Source of the DNA: Argentina anserina
Lineage: Eukaryota > Streptophyta > Magnoliopsida > Rosales > Rosaceae
Direction: 5' to 3'
DNA: 64,000 nucleotides
Assembly (NCBI RefSeq): GCF_933775445.1
Contig: NW_026089428.1
Location: 372,001-436,000, forward strand
Shown piece by piece: positions 25,271 through 37,559 of the stretch (the stretch's first letter is position 1; each line of letters starts with the position of its first letter). Under the pieces are notes generated by a model that had not been told where the DNA came from, did not search any database, and saw only the letters and a list, made by a program, of their open reading frames with translations. The position numbers and the translations under genes are program-made.

Positions 25271-26973
25271 GATGCGACTTTCTATTGTATTTGCGAGTTT
25301 TGCAAGTGTGGGAGTGTGTTTCTTTCAAACTGAGTATCTTTACATCGTTTGCGTATCTTTCCTATTCCAATTGTGTATCTTTACATCGTTTGCGTATCTT
25401 TACTATTCCAATTGTGTATCTTTTCATTTCTCGTTTGAGTATCTTTCTGTAAGGCTTCTGATGCGAGTTTCTATTGTATTTAGGAGTTTTGCAAGTGTGG
25501 GAGTGTGTTTTATTCAAACTGAGTATCTTTACATCGTTTGCGTATCTTTACTACTCCAATTGTGTATCTTTACATCGTTTGCGTATCTTTACTATTCCAA
25601 TTGTGTATCTTTTCATTTCTCGTTTCAGTATCTTTCTGTAAGGCTTCTGATGCGAGTTTCTATTGTATTTGAGAGTTTTGCAAGTGTGGGAGTGTGTTTC
25701 TTTCAAACTGAGTATCTTTACATCGTTTGCGTATCTTTACTATTCCAATTGTGTATCTTTACATCGTTTGCGTATCTTTACTATTCCAACTGTGTATCTT
25801 TTCATTTCTCGTTTGAGTATCTTTCTGTAAGGCTTTCTGATGCGAGTTTCTATTGAATTTGAGAGTTTTGCAAGTGTGGGAGTGTGTTTCTTTCAAACTG
25901 AGTATCTTTACATCGTTTGCGTATCTTTCCTATTCCAATTGTGTATCTTTACATCGTTTGCGTATCTTTACTATTCCAATTGTGTATCTTTTCATTTCTC
26001 GTTTGAGTATCTTTCTGTAAGGCTTTCTGATGCGAGTTTCTATTGAATTTGAGAGTTTTGCAAGTGTGGGAGTGTGTTTCTTTCAAACTGAGTATCTTTA
26101 CATCGTTTGCGTATCTTTACTATTCCAATTGTGTATCTTTACATCGTTTGCGTATCTTTACTATTCCAATTGTGTATCTTTTCATTTCTCGTTTGAGTAT
26201 CTTTCTGTAAGGCTTCTGATGCGAGTTTCTATTGTATTTGAGAGTTTTGCAAGTGTGGGAGTGGGTTTCTTTCAAACTGAGTATCTTTACATCGTTTGCG
26301 TATCTTTACTATTCCAATTGTGTATCTTTACATCGTTTCCGTATCTTTACTATTCCAACTGTGTATCTTTTCATTTCTCGTTTGAGTATCTTTCTGTAAG
26401 GTTTCTGATGCGAGTTTATATTGTATTTGAGAGTTTTGCAAGTGTGGGAGTGTGTTTCTTTCAAACTGAGTATCTTTACATCGTTTGCGTATCTTTCCTA
26501 TTCCAATTGTGTATCTTTACATCGTTTGCGTATCTTTACTATTCCAATTGTGTATCTTTTCATTTCTCGTTTGAGTATCTTTCTGTAAGGCTTCTGATGC
26601 GAGTTTCTATTGTATTTAGGAGTTTTGCAAGTGTGGGAGTGTGTTTTATTCAAACTGAGTATCTTTACATCGTTTGCGTGTCTTTACTACTCCTATTGTG
26701 TATCTTTACATCGTTTGCGTATCTTTACTATTCCAATTGTGTATCTTTTCATTTCTCGTTTGAGTATCTTTCTGTAAGGCTTCTGATGCGAGTTTATATT
26801 GTATTTGAGAGTTTTGCAAGTGTGGGAGTGTGTTTCTTTCAAACTGAGTATCTTTACATCGTTTGCGTATCTTTACTATTCCAATTGTGTATCTTTACAT
26901 CGTTTGCGTATGTTTACTATTCCAATTGTGTATCTTTTCATTTCTCGTTTCAGTATCTTTCTGTAAGGCTTCT
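25271..26973 (+). repeat. 11-monomer HOR block, copy 2 (partial)
   Basis: Repeats the preceding block from the CGACTTTCT unit (25271) through GAGTGGGTTTC (26218), GTTTATATT (26407, here with GGTTTCTG before it) and GCGTGTCTTT (26596) to 26785, then departs. The monomer order from 25460 to 26973 also matches 52183-53696. Confidence 0.85.
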
Positions 26974-28863
26974 GATGCGAGTTTCTATTGTATTTGAGAG
27001 TTTTGCAAGTGTGGGAGTGTGTTTATTTCAAATTGTGTATCTTTACATCGTTTGCGTATCTTTACTATTCCAATTGTGTATCTTTACATCGTTTGCGTAT
27101 CTTTACTATTCCAATTGTGTATCTTTTCATTTCTCGTTTCAGTATCTTTCTGTAAGGCTTCTGATGCGAGTTTCTATTGTATTTAGGAGTTTTGCAAGTG
27201 TAGGAGTGTGTTTCATTCAAACTGAGTATCTTTACATCGTTTGCGTATCTTTACTACTCCAATTGTGTATCTTTACATCGTTTGCGTATCTTTACTATTC
27301 CAATTGTGTATCTTTTCATTTCTCGTTTCAGTATCTTTCTGTAAGGCTTCTGATGCGAGTTTCTATTGTATTTGAGAGTTTTGCAAGTGAGGGAGTGTGT
27401 TTCTTTCAAACTGAGTATCTTTACATCGTTTGCGTATCTTTACTATTCCAATTGTGTATCTTTACATCGTTTGCGTATCTTTACTATTCCAATTGTGTAT
27501 CTTTTCATTTCTCGTTTGAGTATCTTTCTGTAAGGCTTCTGATGCGAGTTTCTATTGTATTTGAGAGTTTTGCAAGTGTGGGAGTGTGTTTCTTTCAAAC
27601 TGAATATCTTTACATCGTTTGCGTATGTTTCCTATTCCAATTGTGTATCTTTACATCGTTTGCGTATCTTTACTATTCCAATTGTGTATCTTTTCATTTC
27701 TCGTTTGAGTATCTTTCTGTAAGGCTTCTGATGCGAGTTTATATTGTATTTGAGAGTTTTGCAAGTGTGGGAGTGTGTTTCATTCAAACTGAGTATCTTT
27801 ACATCGTTTGCGTATCTTTACTATTCCAATTGTGTATCTTTACATCGTTTGCGTATCTTTACTATTCCAATTGTGTATCTTTTCATTTCTCGTTTGAGTA
27901 TCTTTCTGTAAGGCTTCTGATGCGACTTTCTATTGTATTTGCGAGTTTTGCAAGTGTGGGAGTGTGTTTCTTTCAAACTGAGTATCTTTACATCGTTTGC
28001 GTATCTTTACTATTCCAATTGTGTATCTTTACATCGTTTGCGTATCTTTACTATTCCAATTGTGTATGTTTTCATTTCTCGTTTGAGTATCTTTCTGTAA
28101 GCCTTCTGATGCGAGTTTCTATTGTATTTGAGAGTTTTGCAAGTGTGGGAGTGTGTTTCTTTCAAACTGAATATCTTTACATCGTTTGCGTATGTTTCCT
28201 ATTCCAATTGTGTATCTTTACATCGTTTGCGTATCTTTACTATTCCAATTGTGTATCTTTTCATTTCTCGTTTGAGTATCTTTCTGTAAGGCTTCTGATG
28301 CGAGTTTATATTGTATTTGAGAGTTTTGCAAGTGTGGGAGTGTGTTTCATTCAAACTGAGTATCTTTACATCGTTTGCGTATCTTTACTATTCCAATTGT
28401 GTATCTTTACATCGTTTGCGTATCTTTACTATTCCAATTGTGTATCTTTTCATTTCTCGTTTGAGTATCTTTCTGTAAGGCTTCTGATGCGACTTTCTAT
28501 TGTATTTGCGAGTTTTGCAAGTGTGGGAGTGTGTTTCTTTCAAACTGAGTATCTTTACATCGTTTGCGTATCTTTCCTATTCCAATTGTGTATCTTTACA
28601 TCGTTTGCGTATCTTTACTATTCCAATTGTGTATCTTTTCATTTCTCGTTTGAGTATCTTTCTGTAAGGCTTCTGATGCGAGTTTCTATTGTATTTAGGA
28701 GTTTTGCAAGTGTGGGAGTGTGTTTTATTCAAACTGAGTATCTTTACATCGTTTGCGTATCTTTACTACTCCAATTGTGTATCTTTACATCGTTTGCGTA
28801 TCTTTACTATTCCAATTGTGTATCTTTTCATTTCTCGTTTCAGTATCTTTCTGTAAGGCTTCT
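26974..28863 (+). repeat. Lead-in to inner HOR, with 567-bp tandem duplication
   Basis: Units 26974 (GTTTATTTCAAATTG), 27163 (TTTAGGAG, GTGTAGGAG), 27352 (GTGAGGGAG), 27541, 27730 and 27919 repeat the order from 22245. The trio GAATATC / GTTTATATT / CGACTTTCT at 27541-28107 is then duplicated in tandem at 28108-28674. A TTTAGGAG unit at 28675 ends the block. Confidence 0.85.
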
Positions 28864-31131
28864 GATGCGAGTTTCTATTGTATTTGAGAGTTTTGCAAGT
28901 GTGGGAGTGTGTTTCTTTCAAACTGAGTATCTTTACATGGTTTGCGTATCTTTACTATTCCAATTGTGTATCTTTACATCGTTTGCGTATCTTTACTATT
29001 CCAATTGTGTATCTTTTCATTTCTCGTTTGAGTATCTTTCTGTAAGGCTTCTGATGCGAGTTTCTATTGTATTTGACATTTTTGCAAGTGTGGGAGTGTG
29101 TTTCTTTCAAACTGAGTATCTTTACATCGTTTGCGTATCTTTACTATTCCAATTGTGTATCTTTACATCGTTTGCGTATCTTTACTATTCCAATTGTGTA
29201 TGTTTTCATTTCTCGTTTGAGTATCTTTCTGTAAGCCTTCTGATGCGAGTTTCTATTGTATTTGAGAGTTTTGCAAGTGTGGGAGTGTGTTTCATTCAAA
29301 CTGAGTATCTTTACATCGTTTGCGTATCTTTACTATTCCAATTGTGTATCTTTACATCGTTTGCGTATCTTTACTATTCCAATTGTGTATCTTTTCATTT
29401 CTCGTTTCAGTATCTTTCTGTAAGGCTTCTGATGCGAGTTTCTATTGTATTTGAGAGTTTTGCAAGTGTGGGAGTGTGTTTCTTTCAAATTGTGTATCTT
29501 TACATCGTTTGCGTATCTTTACTATTCCAATTGTGTATCTTTACATCGTTTGCGTATCTTTACTATTCCAATTGTGTATCTTTTCATTTCTCGTTTCAGT
29601 ATCTTTCTGTAAGGCTTCTGATGCGAGTTTCTATTGTATTTAGGAGTTTTGCAAGTGTGGGAGTGTGTTTCATTCAAACTGAGTATCTTTACATCGTTTG
29701 CGTATCTTTACTACTCCAATTGTGTATCTTTACATCGTTTGCGTATCTTTACTATTCCAATTGTGTATCTTTTCATTTCTCGTTTCAGTATCTTTCTGTA
29801 AGGCTTCTGATGCGAGTTTCTATTGTATTTGAGAGTTTTGCAAGTGAGGGAGTGTGTTTCTTTCAAACTGAGTATCTTTACATCGTTTGCGTATCTTTAC
29901 TATTCCAATTGTGTATCTTTACATCGTTTGCGTATCTTTACTATTCCAATTGTGTATCTTTTCATTTCTCGTTTGAGTATCTTTCTGTAAGGCTTCTGAT
30001 GCGAGTTTCTATTGTATTTGAGAGTTTTGCAAGTGTGGGAGTGTGTTTCTTTCAAACTGAATATCTTTACATCGTTTGCGTATGTTTCCTATTCCAATTG
30101 TGTATCTTTACATCGTTTGCGTATCTTTACTATTCCAATTGTGTATCTTTTCATTTCTCGTTTGAGTATCTTTCTGTAAGGCTTCTGATGCGAGTTTATA
30201 TTGTATTTGAGAGTTTTGCAAGTGTGGGAGTGTGTTTCTTTCAAACTGAGTATCTTTACATCGTTTGCGTATCTTTACTATTCCAATTGTGTATCTTTAC
30301 ATCGTTTGCGTATCTTTACTATTCCAATTGTGTATCTTTTCATTTCTCGTTTGAGTATCTTTCTGTAAGGCTTCTGATGCGAGTTTCTATTGTATTTGCG
30401 AGTTTTGCAAGTGTGGGAGTGTGTTTCTTTCAAACTGAGTATCTTTACATCGTTTGCGTATCTTTCCTATTCCAATTGTGTATCTTTACATCGTTTGCGT
30501 ATCTTTACTATTCCAATTGTGTATCTTTTCATTTCTCGTTTGAGTATCTTTCTGTAAGGCTTCTGATGCGAGTTTCTATTGTATTTAGGAGTTTTGCAAG
30601 TGTGGGAGTGTGTTTCATTCAAACTGAGTATCTTTACATCGTTTGCGTATCTTTACTATTCCAATTGTGTATCTTTACATCGTTTGCGTATCTTTACTAT
30701 TCCAATTGTGTATCTTTTCATTTCTCGTTTGAGTATCTTTCTGTAAGGCTTCTGATGCGAGTTTCTATTGTATTTGAGTGTTTTGCAAGTGTGGGAGTGT
30801 GTTTCTTTCAAATTGTGTATCTTTACATCGTTTGCGTATCTTTACTATTCCAATTGTGTATCTTTACATCGTTTGCGTATCTTTACTATTCCAATTGTGT
30901 ATCTTTTCATTTCTCGTTTCAGTATCTTTCTGTAAGGCTTCTGATGCGAGTTTCTATTGTATTTGAGAGTTTTGCAAGTGTGGGAGTGTGTTTCTTTCAA
31001 ACTGAGTATCTTTACATCGTTTGCGTATCTTTCCTATTCCAATTGTGTATCTTTACATCGTTTGCGTATCTTTACTATTCCAACTGTGTATCTTTTCATT
31101 TCTCGTTTGAGTATCTTTCTGTAAGGCTTCT
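28864..31131 (+). repeat. 13-monomer HOR, 12-monomer variant (2268 bp)
   Basis: Order: ACATGG unit, TTTGACATT (29053), CATTCAAAC, CTTTCAAATTG, TTTAGGAG, one GTGAGGGAG unit (29809), GAATATC (29998), GTTTATATT, TTTGCGAG (30376), TTTAGGAG, TTTGAGTGTTTTGC (30754) and a CAACTG unit (30943). Against the full form it has one GTGAGGGAG unit instead of two and an ordinary unit in place of the CTATTCCAATTGAG unit counted as the 13th. Confidence 0.85.
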
Positions 31132-33589
31132 GATGCGAGTTTCTATTGTATTTAAGAGTTTTGCAAGTGTGGGAGTGTGTTTCTATTCCAATTGAGTATC
31201 TTTACATAGTTTGCGTATCTTTACTATTCCAATTGTGTATCTTTACATCGTTTGCGTATCTTTACTATTCCAATTGTGTATCTTTTCATTTCTCGTTTGA
31301 GTATCTTTCTGTAAGGCTTCTGATGCGAGTTTCTATTGTATTTGACATTTTTGCAAGTGTGGGAGTGTGTTTCTTTCAAACTGAGTATCTTTACATCGTT
31401 TGCGTATCTTTACTATTCCAATTGTGTATCTTTACATCGTTTGCGTATCTTTACTATTCCAATTGTGTATGTTTTCATTTCTCGTTTGAGTATCTTTCTG
31501 TAAGCCTTCTGATGCGAGTTTCTATTGTATTTGAGAGTTTTGCAAGTGTGGGAGTGTGTTTCTTTCAAACTGAGTATCTTTACATCGTTTGCGTATCTTT
31601 ACTATTCCAATTGTGTATCTTTACATCGTTTGCGTATCTTTACTATTCCAATTGTGTATCTTTTCATTTCTCGTTTCAGTATCTTTCTGTAAGGCTTCTG
31701 ATGCGAGTTTCTATTGTATTTGAGAGTTTTGCAAGTGTGGGAGTGTGTTTCTTTCAAATTGTGTATCTTTACATCGTTTGCGTATCTTTACTATTCCAAT
31801 TGTGTATCTTTACATCGTTTGCGTATCTTTACTATTCCAATTGTGTATCTTTTCATTTCTCGTTTCAGTATCTTTCTGTAAGGCTTCTGATGCGAGTTTC
31901 TATTGTATTTAGGAGTTTTGCAAGTGTGGGAGTGTGTTTCATTCAAACTGAGTATCTTTACATCGTTTGCGTATCTTTACTACTCCAATTGTGTATCTTT
32001 ACATCGTTTGCGTATCTTTACTATTCCAATTGTGTATCTTTTCATTTCTCGTTTCAGTATCTTTCTGTAAGGCTTCTGATGCGAGTTTCTATTGTATTTG
32101 AGAGTTTTGCAAGTGAGGGAGTGTGTTTCTTTCAAACTGAGTATCTTTACATCGTTTGCGTATCTTTACTATTCCAATTGTGTATCTTTACATCGTTTGC
32201 GTATCTTTACTATTCCAATTGTGTATCTTTTCATTTCTCGTTTGAGTATCTTTCTGTAAGGCTTCTGATGCGAGTTTCTATTGTATTTGAGAGTTTTGCA
32301 AGTGAGGGAGTGTGTTTCTTTCAAACTGAGTATCTTTACATCGTTTGCGTATCTTTACTATTCCAATTGTGTATCTTTACATCGTTTGCGTATCTTTACT
32401 ATTCCAATTGTGTATCTTTTCATTTCTCGTTTGAGTATCTTTCTGTAAGGCTTCTGATGCGAGTTTCTATTGTATTTGAGAGTTTTGCAAGTGTGGGAGT
32501 GTGTTTCTTTCAAACTGAATATCTTTACATCGTTTGCGTATGTTTCCTATTCCAATTGTGTATCTTTACATCGTTTGCGTATCTTTACTATTCCAATTGT
32601 GTATCTTTTCATTTCTCGTTTGAGTATCTTTCTGTAAGGCTTCTGATGCGAGTTTATATTGTATTTGAGAGTTTTGCAAGTGTGGGAGTGTGTTTCTTTC
32701 AAACTGAGTATCTTTACATCGTTTGCGTATCTTTACTATTCCAATTGTGTATCTTTACATCGTTTGCGTATCTTTACTATTCCAATTGTGTATCTTTTCA
32801 TTTCTCGTTTGAGTATCTTTCTGTAAGGCTTCTGATGCGACTTTCTATTGTATTTGCGAGTTTTGCAAGTGTGGGAGTGTGTTTCTTTCAAACTGAGTAT
32901 CTTTACATCGTTTGCGTATCTTTCCTATTCCAATTGTGTATCTTTACATCGTTTGCGTATCTTTACTATTCCAATTGTGTATCTTTTCATTTCTCGTTTG
33001 AGTATCTTTCTGTAAGGCTTCTGATGCGAGTTTCTATTGTATTTAGGAGTTTTGCAAGTGTGGGAGTGTGTTTCATTCAAACTGAGTATCTTTACATCGT
33101 TTGCGTATCTTTACTATTCCAATTGTGTATCTTTACATCGTTTGCGTATCTTTACTATTCCAATTGTGTATCTTTTCATTTCTCGTTTCAGTATCTTTCT
33201 GTAAGGCTTCTGATGCGAGTTTCTATTGTATTTGAGTGTTTTGCAAGTGTGGGAGTGTGTTTCTTTCAAATTGTGTATCTTTACATCGTTTGCGTATCTT
33301 TACTATTCCAATTGTGTATCTTTACATCGTTTGCGTATCTTTACTATTCCAATTGTGTATCTTTTCATTTCTCGTTTCAGTATCTTTCTGTAAGGCTTCT
33401 GATGCGAGTTTCTATTGTATTTGAGAGTTTTGCAAGTGTGGGAGTGTGTTTCTTTCAAACTGAGTATCTTTACATCGTTTGCGTATCTTTCCTATTCCAA
33501 TTGTGTATCTTTACATCGTTTGCGTATCTTTACTATTCCAACTGTGTATCTTTTCATTTCTCGTTTGAGTATCTTTCTGTAAGGCTTCT
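31132..33589 (+). repeat. 13-monomer HOR, full copy (2458 bp)
   Basis: Starts with the unit in which TTTCTTTCAAACTGAG is replaced by TTTCTATTCCAATTGAG (+1 bp), followed by ACATAGTTTGCG. Then come TTTGACATT (31322), two FFQ-type units, TTTAGGAG, two GTGAGGGAG units (32078, 32267), GAATATC, GTTTATATT, CGACTTTCT, TTTAGGAG, TTTGAGTG (33212) and CAACTG (33401). The same order and length occur at 39074-41531. Confidence 0.88.
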
Positions 33590-34723
33590 GATGCGAGTTT
33601 CTATTGTATTTAAGAGTTTTGCAAGTGTGGGAGTGTGTTTCATTCAAACTGAGTATCTTTACATCGTTTGCGTATCTTTACTATTCCAATTGTGTATCTT
33701 TACATCGTTTGCGTATCTTTACTATTCCAATTGTGTATCTTTTCATTTCTCGTTTCAGTATCTTTCTGTAAGGCTTCTGATGCGAGTTTCTATTGTATTT
33801 GAGAGTTTTGCAAGTGTGGGAGTGTGTTTCTTTCAAATTGTGTATCTTTACATCGTTTGCGTATCTTTACTATTCCAATTGTGTATCTTTACATCGTTTG
33901 CGTATCTTTACTATTCCAATTGTGTATCTTTTCATTTCTCGTTTCAGTATCTTTCTGTAAGGCTTCTGATGCGAGTTTCTATTGTATTTAGGAGTTTTGC
34001 AAGTGTGGGAGTGTGTTTCATTCAAACTGAGTATCTTTACATCGTTTGCGTATCTTTACTACTCCAATTGTGTATCTTTACATCGTTTGCGTATCTTTAC
34101 TATTCCAATTGTGTATCTTTTCATTTCTCGTTTCAGTATCTTTCTGTAAGGCTTCTGATGCGAGTTTCTATTGTATTTGAGAGTTTTGCAAGTGTGGGAG
34201 TGTGTTTCTTTCAAACTGAATATCTTTACATCGTTTGCGTATCTTTACTATTCCAATTGTGTATCTTTACATCGTTTGCGTATCTTTACTATTCCAATTG
34301 TGTATCTTTTCATTTCTCGTTTCAGTATCTTTCTGTAAGGCTTCTGATGCGAGTTTCTATTGTATTTGAGTGTTTTGCAAGTGTGGGAGTGTGTTTCTTT
34401 CAAATTGTGTATCTTTACATCGTTTGCGTATCTTTACTATTCCAATTGTGTATCTTTACATCGTTTGCGTATCTTTACTATTCCAATTGTGTATCTTTTC
34501 ATTTCTCGTTTCAGTATCTTTCTGTAAGGCTTCTGATGCGAGTTTCTATTGTATTTGAGAGTTTTGCAAGTGTGGGAGTGTGTTTCTTTCAAACTGAGTA
34601 TCTTTACATCGTTTGCGTATCTTTCCTATTCCAATTGTGTATCTTTACATCGTTTGCGTATCTTTACTATTCCAACTGTGTATCTTTTCATTTCTCGTTT
34701 GAGTATCTTTCTGTAAGGCTTCT
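33590..34723 (+). repeat. Six-monomer insertion within the 13-monomer HOR
   Basis: Six 189-bp units: TTTAAGAG with CATTCAAAC (33590), CTTTCAAATTG, TTTAGGAG, ACTGAATATC (34157), TTTGAGTG (34346) and a CAACTG unit (34535). The last two repeat the end of the preceding HOR copy. The following copy starts with the CTATTCC unit, so this looks like a partial HOR copy retained after unequal exchange, making a 19-monomer repeat with 31132-33589. Confidence 0.82.
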
Positions 34724-37559
34724 GATGCGAGTTTCTATTGTATTTAAGAGTTTTGCAAGTGTGGGAGTGTGTTTCTATTCCAATTGAGTATCTTTACATA
34801 GTTTGCGTATCTTTACTATTCCAATTGTGTATCTTTACATCGTTTGCGTATCTTTACTATTCCAATTGTGTATCTTTTCATTTCTCGTTTGAGTATCTTT
34901 CTGTAAGGCTTCTGATGCGAGTTTCTATTGTATTTGACATTTTTGCAAGTGTGGGAGTGTGTTTCTTTCAAACTGAGTATCTTTACATCGTTTGCGTATC
35001 TTTACTATTCCAATTGTGTATCTTTACATCGTTTGCGTATCTTTACTATTCCAATTGTGTATGTTTTCATTTCTCGTTTGAGTATCTTTCTGTAAGCCTT
35101 CTGATGCGAGTTTCTATTGTATTTGAGAGTTTTGCAAGTGTGGGAGTGTGTTTCATTCAAACTGAGTATCTTTACATCGTTTGCGTATCTTTACTATTCC
35201 AATTGTGTATCTTTACATCGTTTGCGTATCTTTACTATTCCAATTGTGTATCTTTTCATTTCTCGTTTCAGTATCTTTCTGTAAGGCTTCTGATGCGAGT
35301 TTCTATTGTATTTGAGAGTTTTGCAAGTGTGGGAGTGTGTTTCTTTCAAATTGTGTATCTTTACATCGTTTGCGTATCTTTACTATTCCAATTGTGTATC
35401 TTTACATCGTTTGCGTATCTTTACTATTCCAATTGTGTATGTTTTCATTTCTCGTTTGAGTATCTTTCTGTAAGCCTTCTGATGCGAGTTTCTATTGTAT
35501 TTGAGAGTTTTGCAAGTGTGGGAGTGTGTTTCATTCAAACTGAGTATCTTTACATCGTTTGCGTATCTTTACTATTCCAATTGTGTATCTTTACATCGTT
35601 TGCGTATCTTTACTATTCCAATTGTGTATCTTTTCATTTCTCGTTTCAGTATCTTTCTGTAAGGCTTCTGATGCGAGTTTCTATTGTATTTGAGAGTTTT
35701 GCAAGTGTGGGAGTGTGTTTCTTTCAAATTGTGTATCTTTACATCGTTTGCGTATCTTTACTATTCCAATTGTGTATCTTTACATCGTTTGCGTATCTTT
35801 ACTATTCCAATTGTGTATCTTTTCATTTCTCGTTTCAGTATCTTTCTGTAAGGCTTCTGATGCGAGTTTCTATTGTATTTAGGAGTTTTGCAAGTGTGGG
35901 AGTGTGTTTCATTCAAACTGAGTATCTTTACATCGTTTGCGTATCTTTACTACTCCAATTGTGTATCTTTACATCGTTTGCGTATCTTTACTATTCCAAT
36001 TGTGTATCTTTTCATTTCTCGTTTCAGTATCTTTCTGTAAGGCTTCTGATGCGAGTTTCTATTGTATTTGAGAGTTTTGCAAGTGAGGGAGTGTGTTTCT
36101 TTCAAACTGAGTATCTTTACATCGTTTGCGTATCTTTACTATTCCAATTGTGTATCTTTACATCGTTTGCGTATCTTTACTATTCCAATTGTGTATCTTT
36201 TCATTTCTCGTTTGAGTATCTTTCTGTAAGGCTTCTGATGCGAGTTTCTATTGTATTTGAGAGTTTTGCAAGTGAGGGAGTGTGTTTCTTTCAAACTGAG
36301 TATCTTTACATCGTTTGAGTATCTTTACTATTCCAATTGTGTATCTTTACATCGTTTGCGTATCTTTACTATTCCAATTGTGTATCTTTTCATTTCTCGT
36401 TTGAGTATCTTTCTGTAAGGCTTCTGATGCGAGTTTCTATTGTATTTGAGAGTTTTGCAAGTGTGGGAGTGTGTTTCTTTCAAACTGAATATCTTTACAT
36501 CGTTTGCGTATGTTTCCTATTCCAATTGTGTATCTTTACATCGTTTGCGTATCTTTACTATTCCAATTGTGTATCTTTTCATTTCTCGTTTGAGTATCTT
36601 TCTGTAAGGCTTCTGATGCGAGTTTATATTGTATTTGAGAGTTTTGCAAGTGTGGGAGTGTGTTTCTTTCAAACTGAGTATCTTTACATCGTTTGCGTAT
36701 CTTTACTATTCCAATTGTGTATCTTTACATCGTTTGCGTATCTTTACTATTCCAATTGTGTATCTTTTCATTTCTCGTTTGAGTATCTTTCTGTAAGGCT
36801 TCTGATGCGACTTTCTATTGTATTTGCGAGTTTTGCAAGTGTGGGAGTGTGTTTCTTTCAAACTGAGTATCTTTACATCGTTTGCGTATCTTTCCTATTC
36901 CAATTGTGTATCTTTACATCGTTTGCGTATCTTTACTATTCCAATTGTGTATCTTTTCATTTCTCGTTTGAGTATCTTTCTGTAAGGCTTCTGATGCGAG
37001 TTTCTATTGTATTTAGGAGTTTTGCAAGTGTGGGAGTGTGTTTCATTCAAACTGAGTATCTTTACATCGTTTGCGTATCTTTACTATTCCAATTGTGTAT
37101 CTTTACATCGTTTGCGTATCTTTACTATTCCAATTGTGTATCTTTTCATTTCTCGTTTCAGTATCTTTCTGTAAGGCTTCTGATGCGAGTTTCTATTGTA
37201 TTTGAGTGTTTTGCAAGTGTGGGAGTGTGTTTCTTTCAAATTGTCTATCTTTACATCGTTTGCGTATCTTTACTATTCCAATTGTGTATCTTTACATCGT
37301 TTGCGTATCTTTACTATTCCAATTGTGTATCTTTTCATTTCTCGTTTCAGTATCTTTCTGTAAGGCTTCTGATGCGAGTTTCTATTGTATTTGAGAGTTT
37401 TGCAAGTGTGGGAGTGTGTTTCTTTCAAACTGAGTATCTTTACATCGTTTGCGTATCTTTCCTATTCCAATTGTGTATCTTTACATCGTTTGCGTATCTT
37501 TACTATTCCAACTGTGTATCTTTTCATTTCTCGTTTGAGTATCTTTCTGTAAGGCTTCT
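34724..37559 (+). repeat. 13-monomer HOR, 15-monomer variant (2836 bp)
   Basis: Opens with the CTATTCCAATTGAG/ACATAG unit. The pair CATTCAAAC plus CTTTCAAATTG (35103, 35292) is duplicated at 35481 and 35670, adding two monomers. The second GTGAGGGAG unit (36237) has CGTTTGAGTATC near 36313, which puts a stop in the otherwise open frame. Confidence 0.86.

Noticed and set aside
26030..31195. 1721-codon open frame as a real repetitive protein gene
   Set aside because: The frame stays open only because the repeat is 63 codons long. It starts and stops at frame-shifting units, has no distinct N- or C-terminal domain, its recurrent variants mostly change the amino acid, and equivalent frames occur in different phases all along the array.
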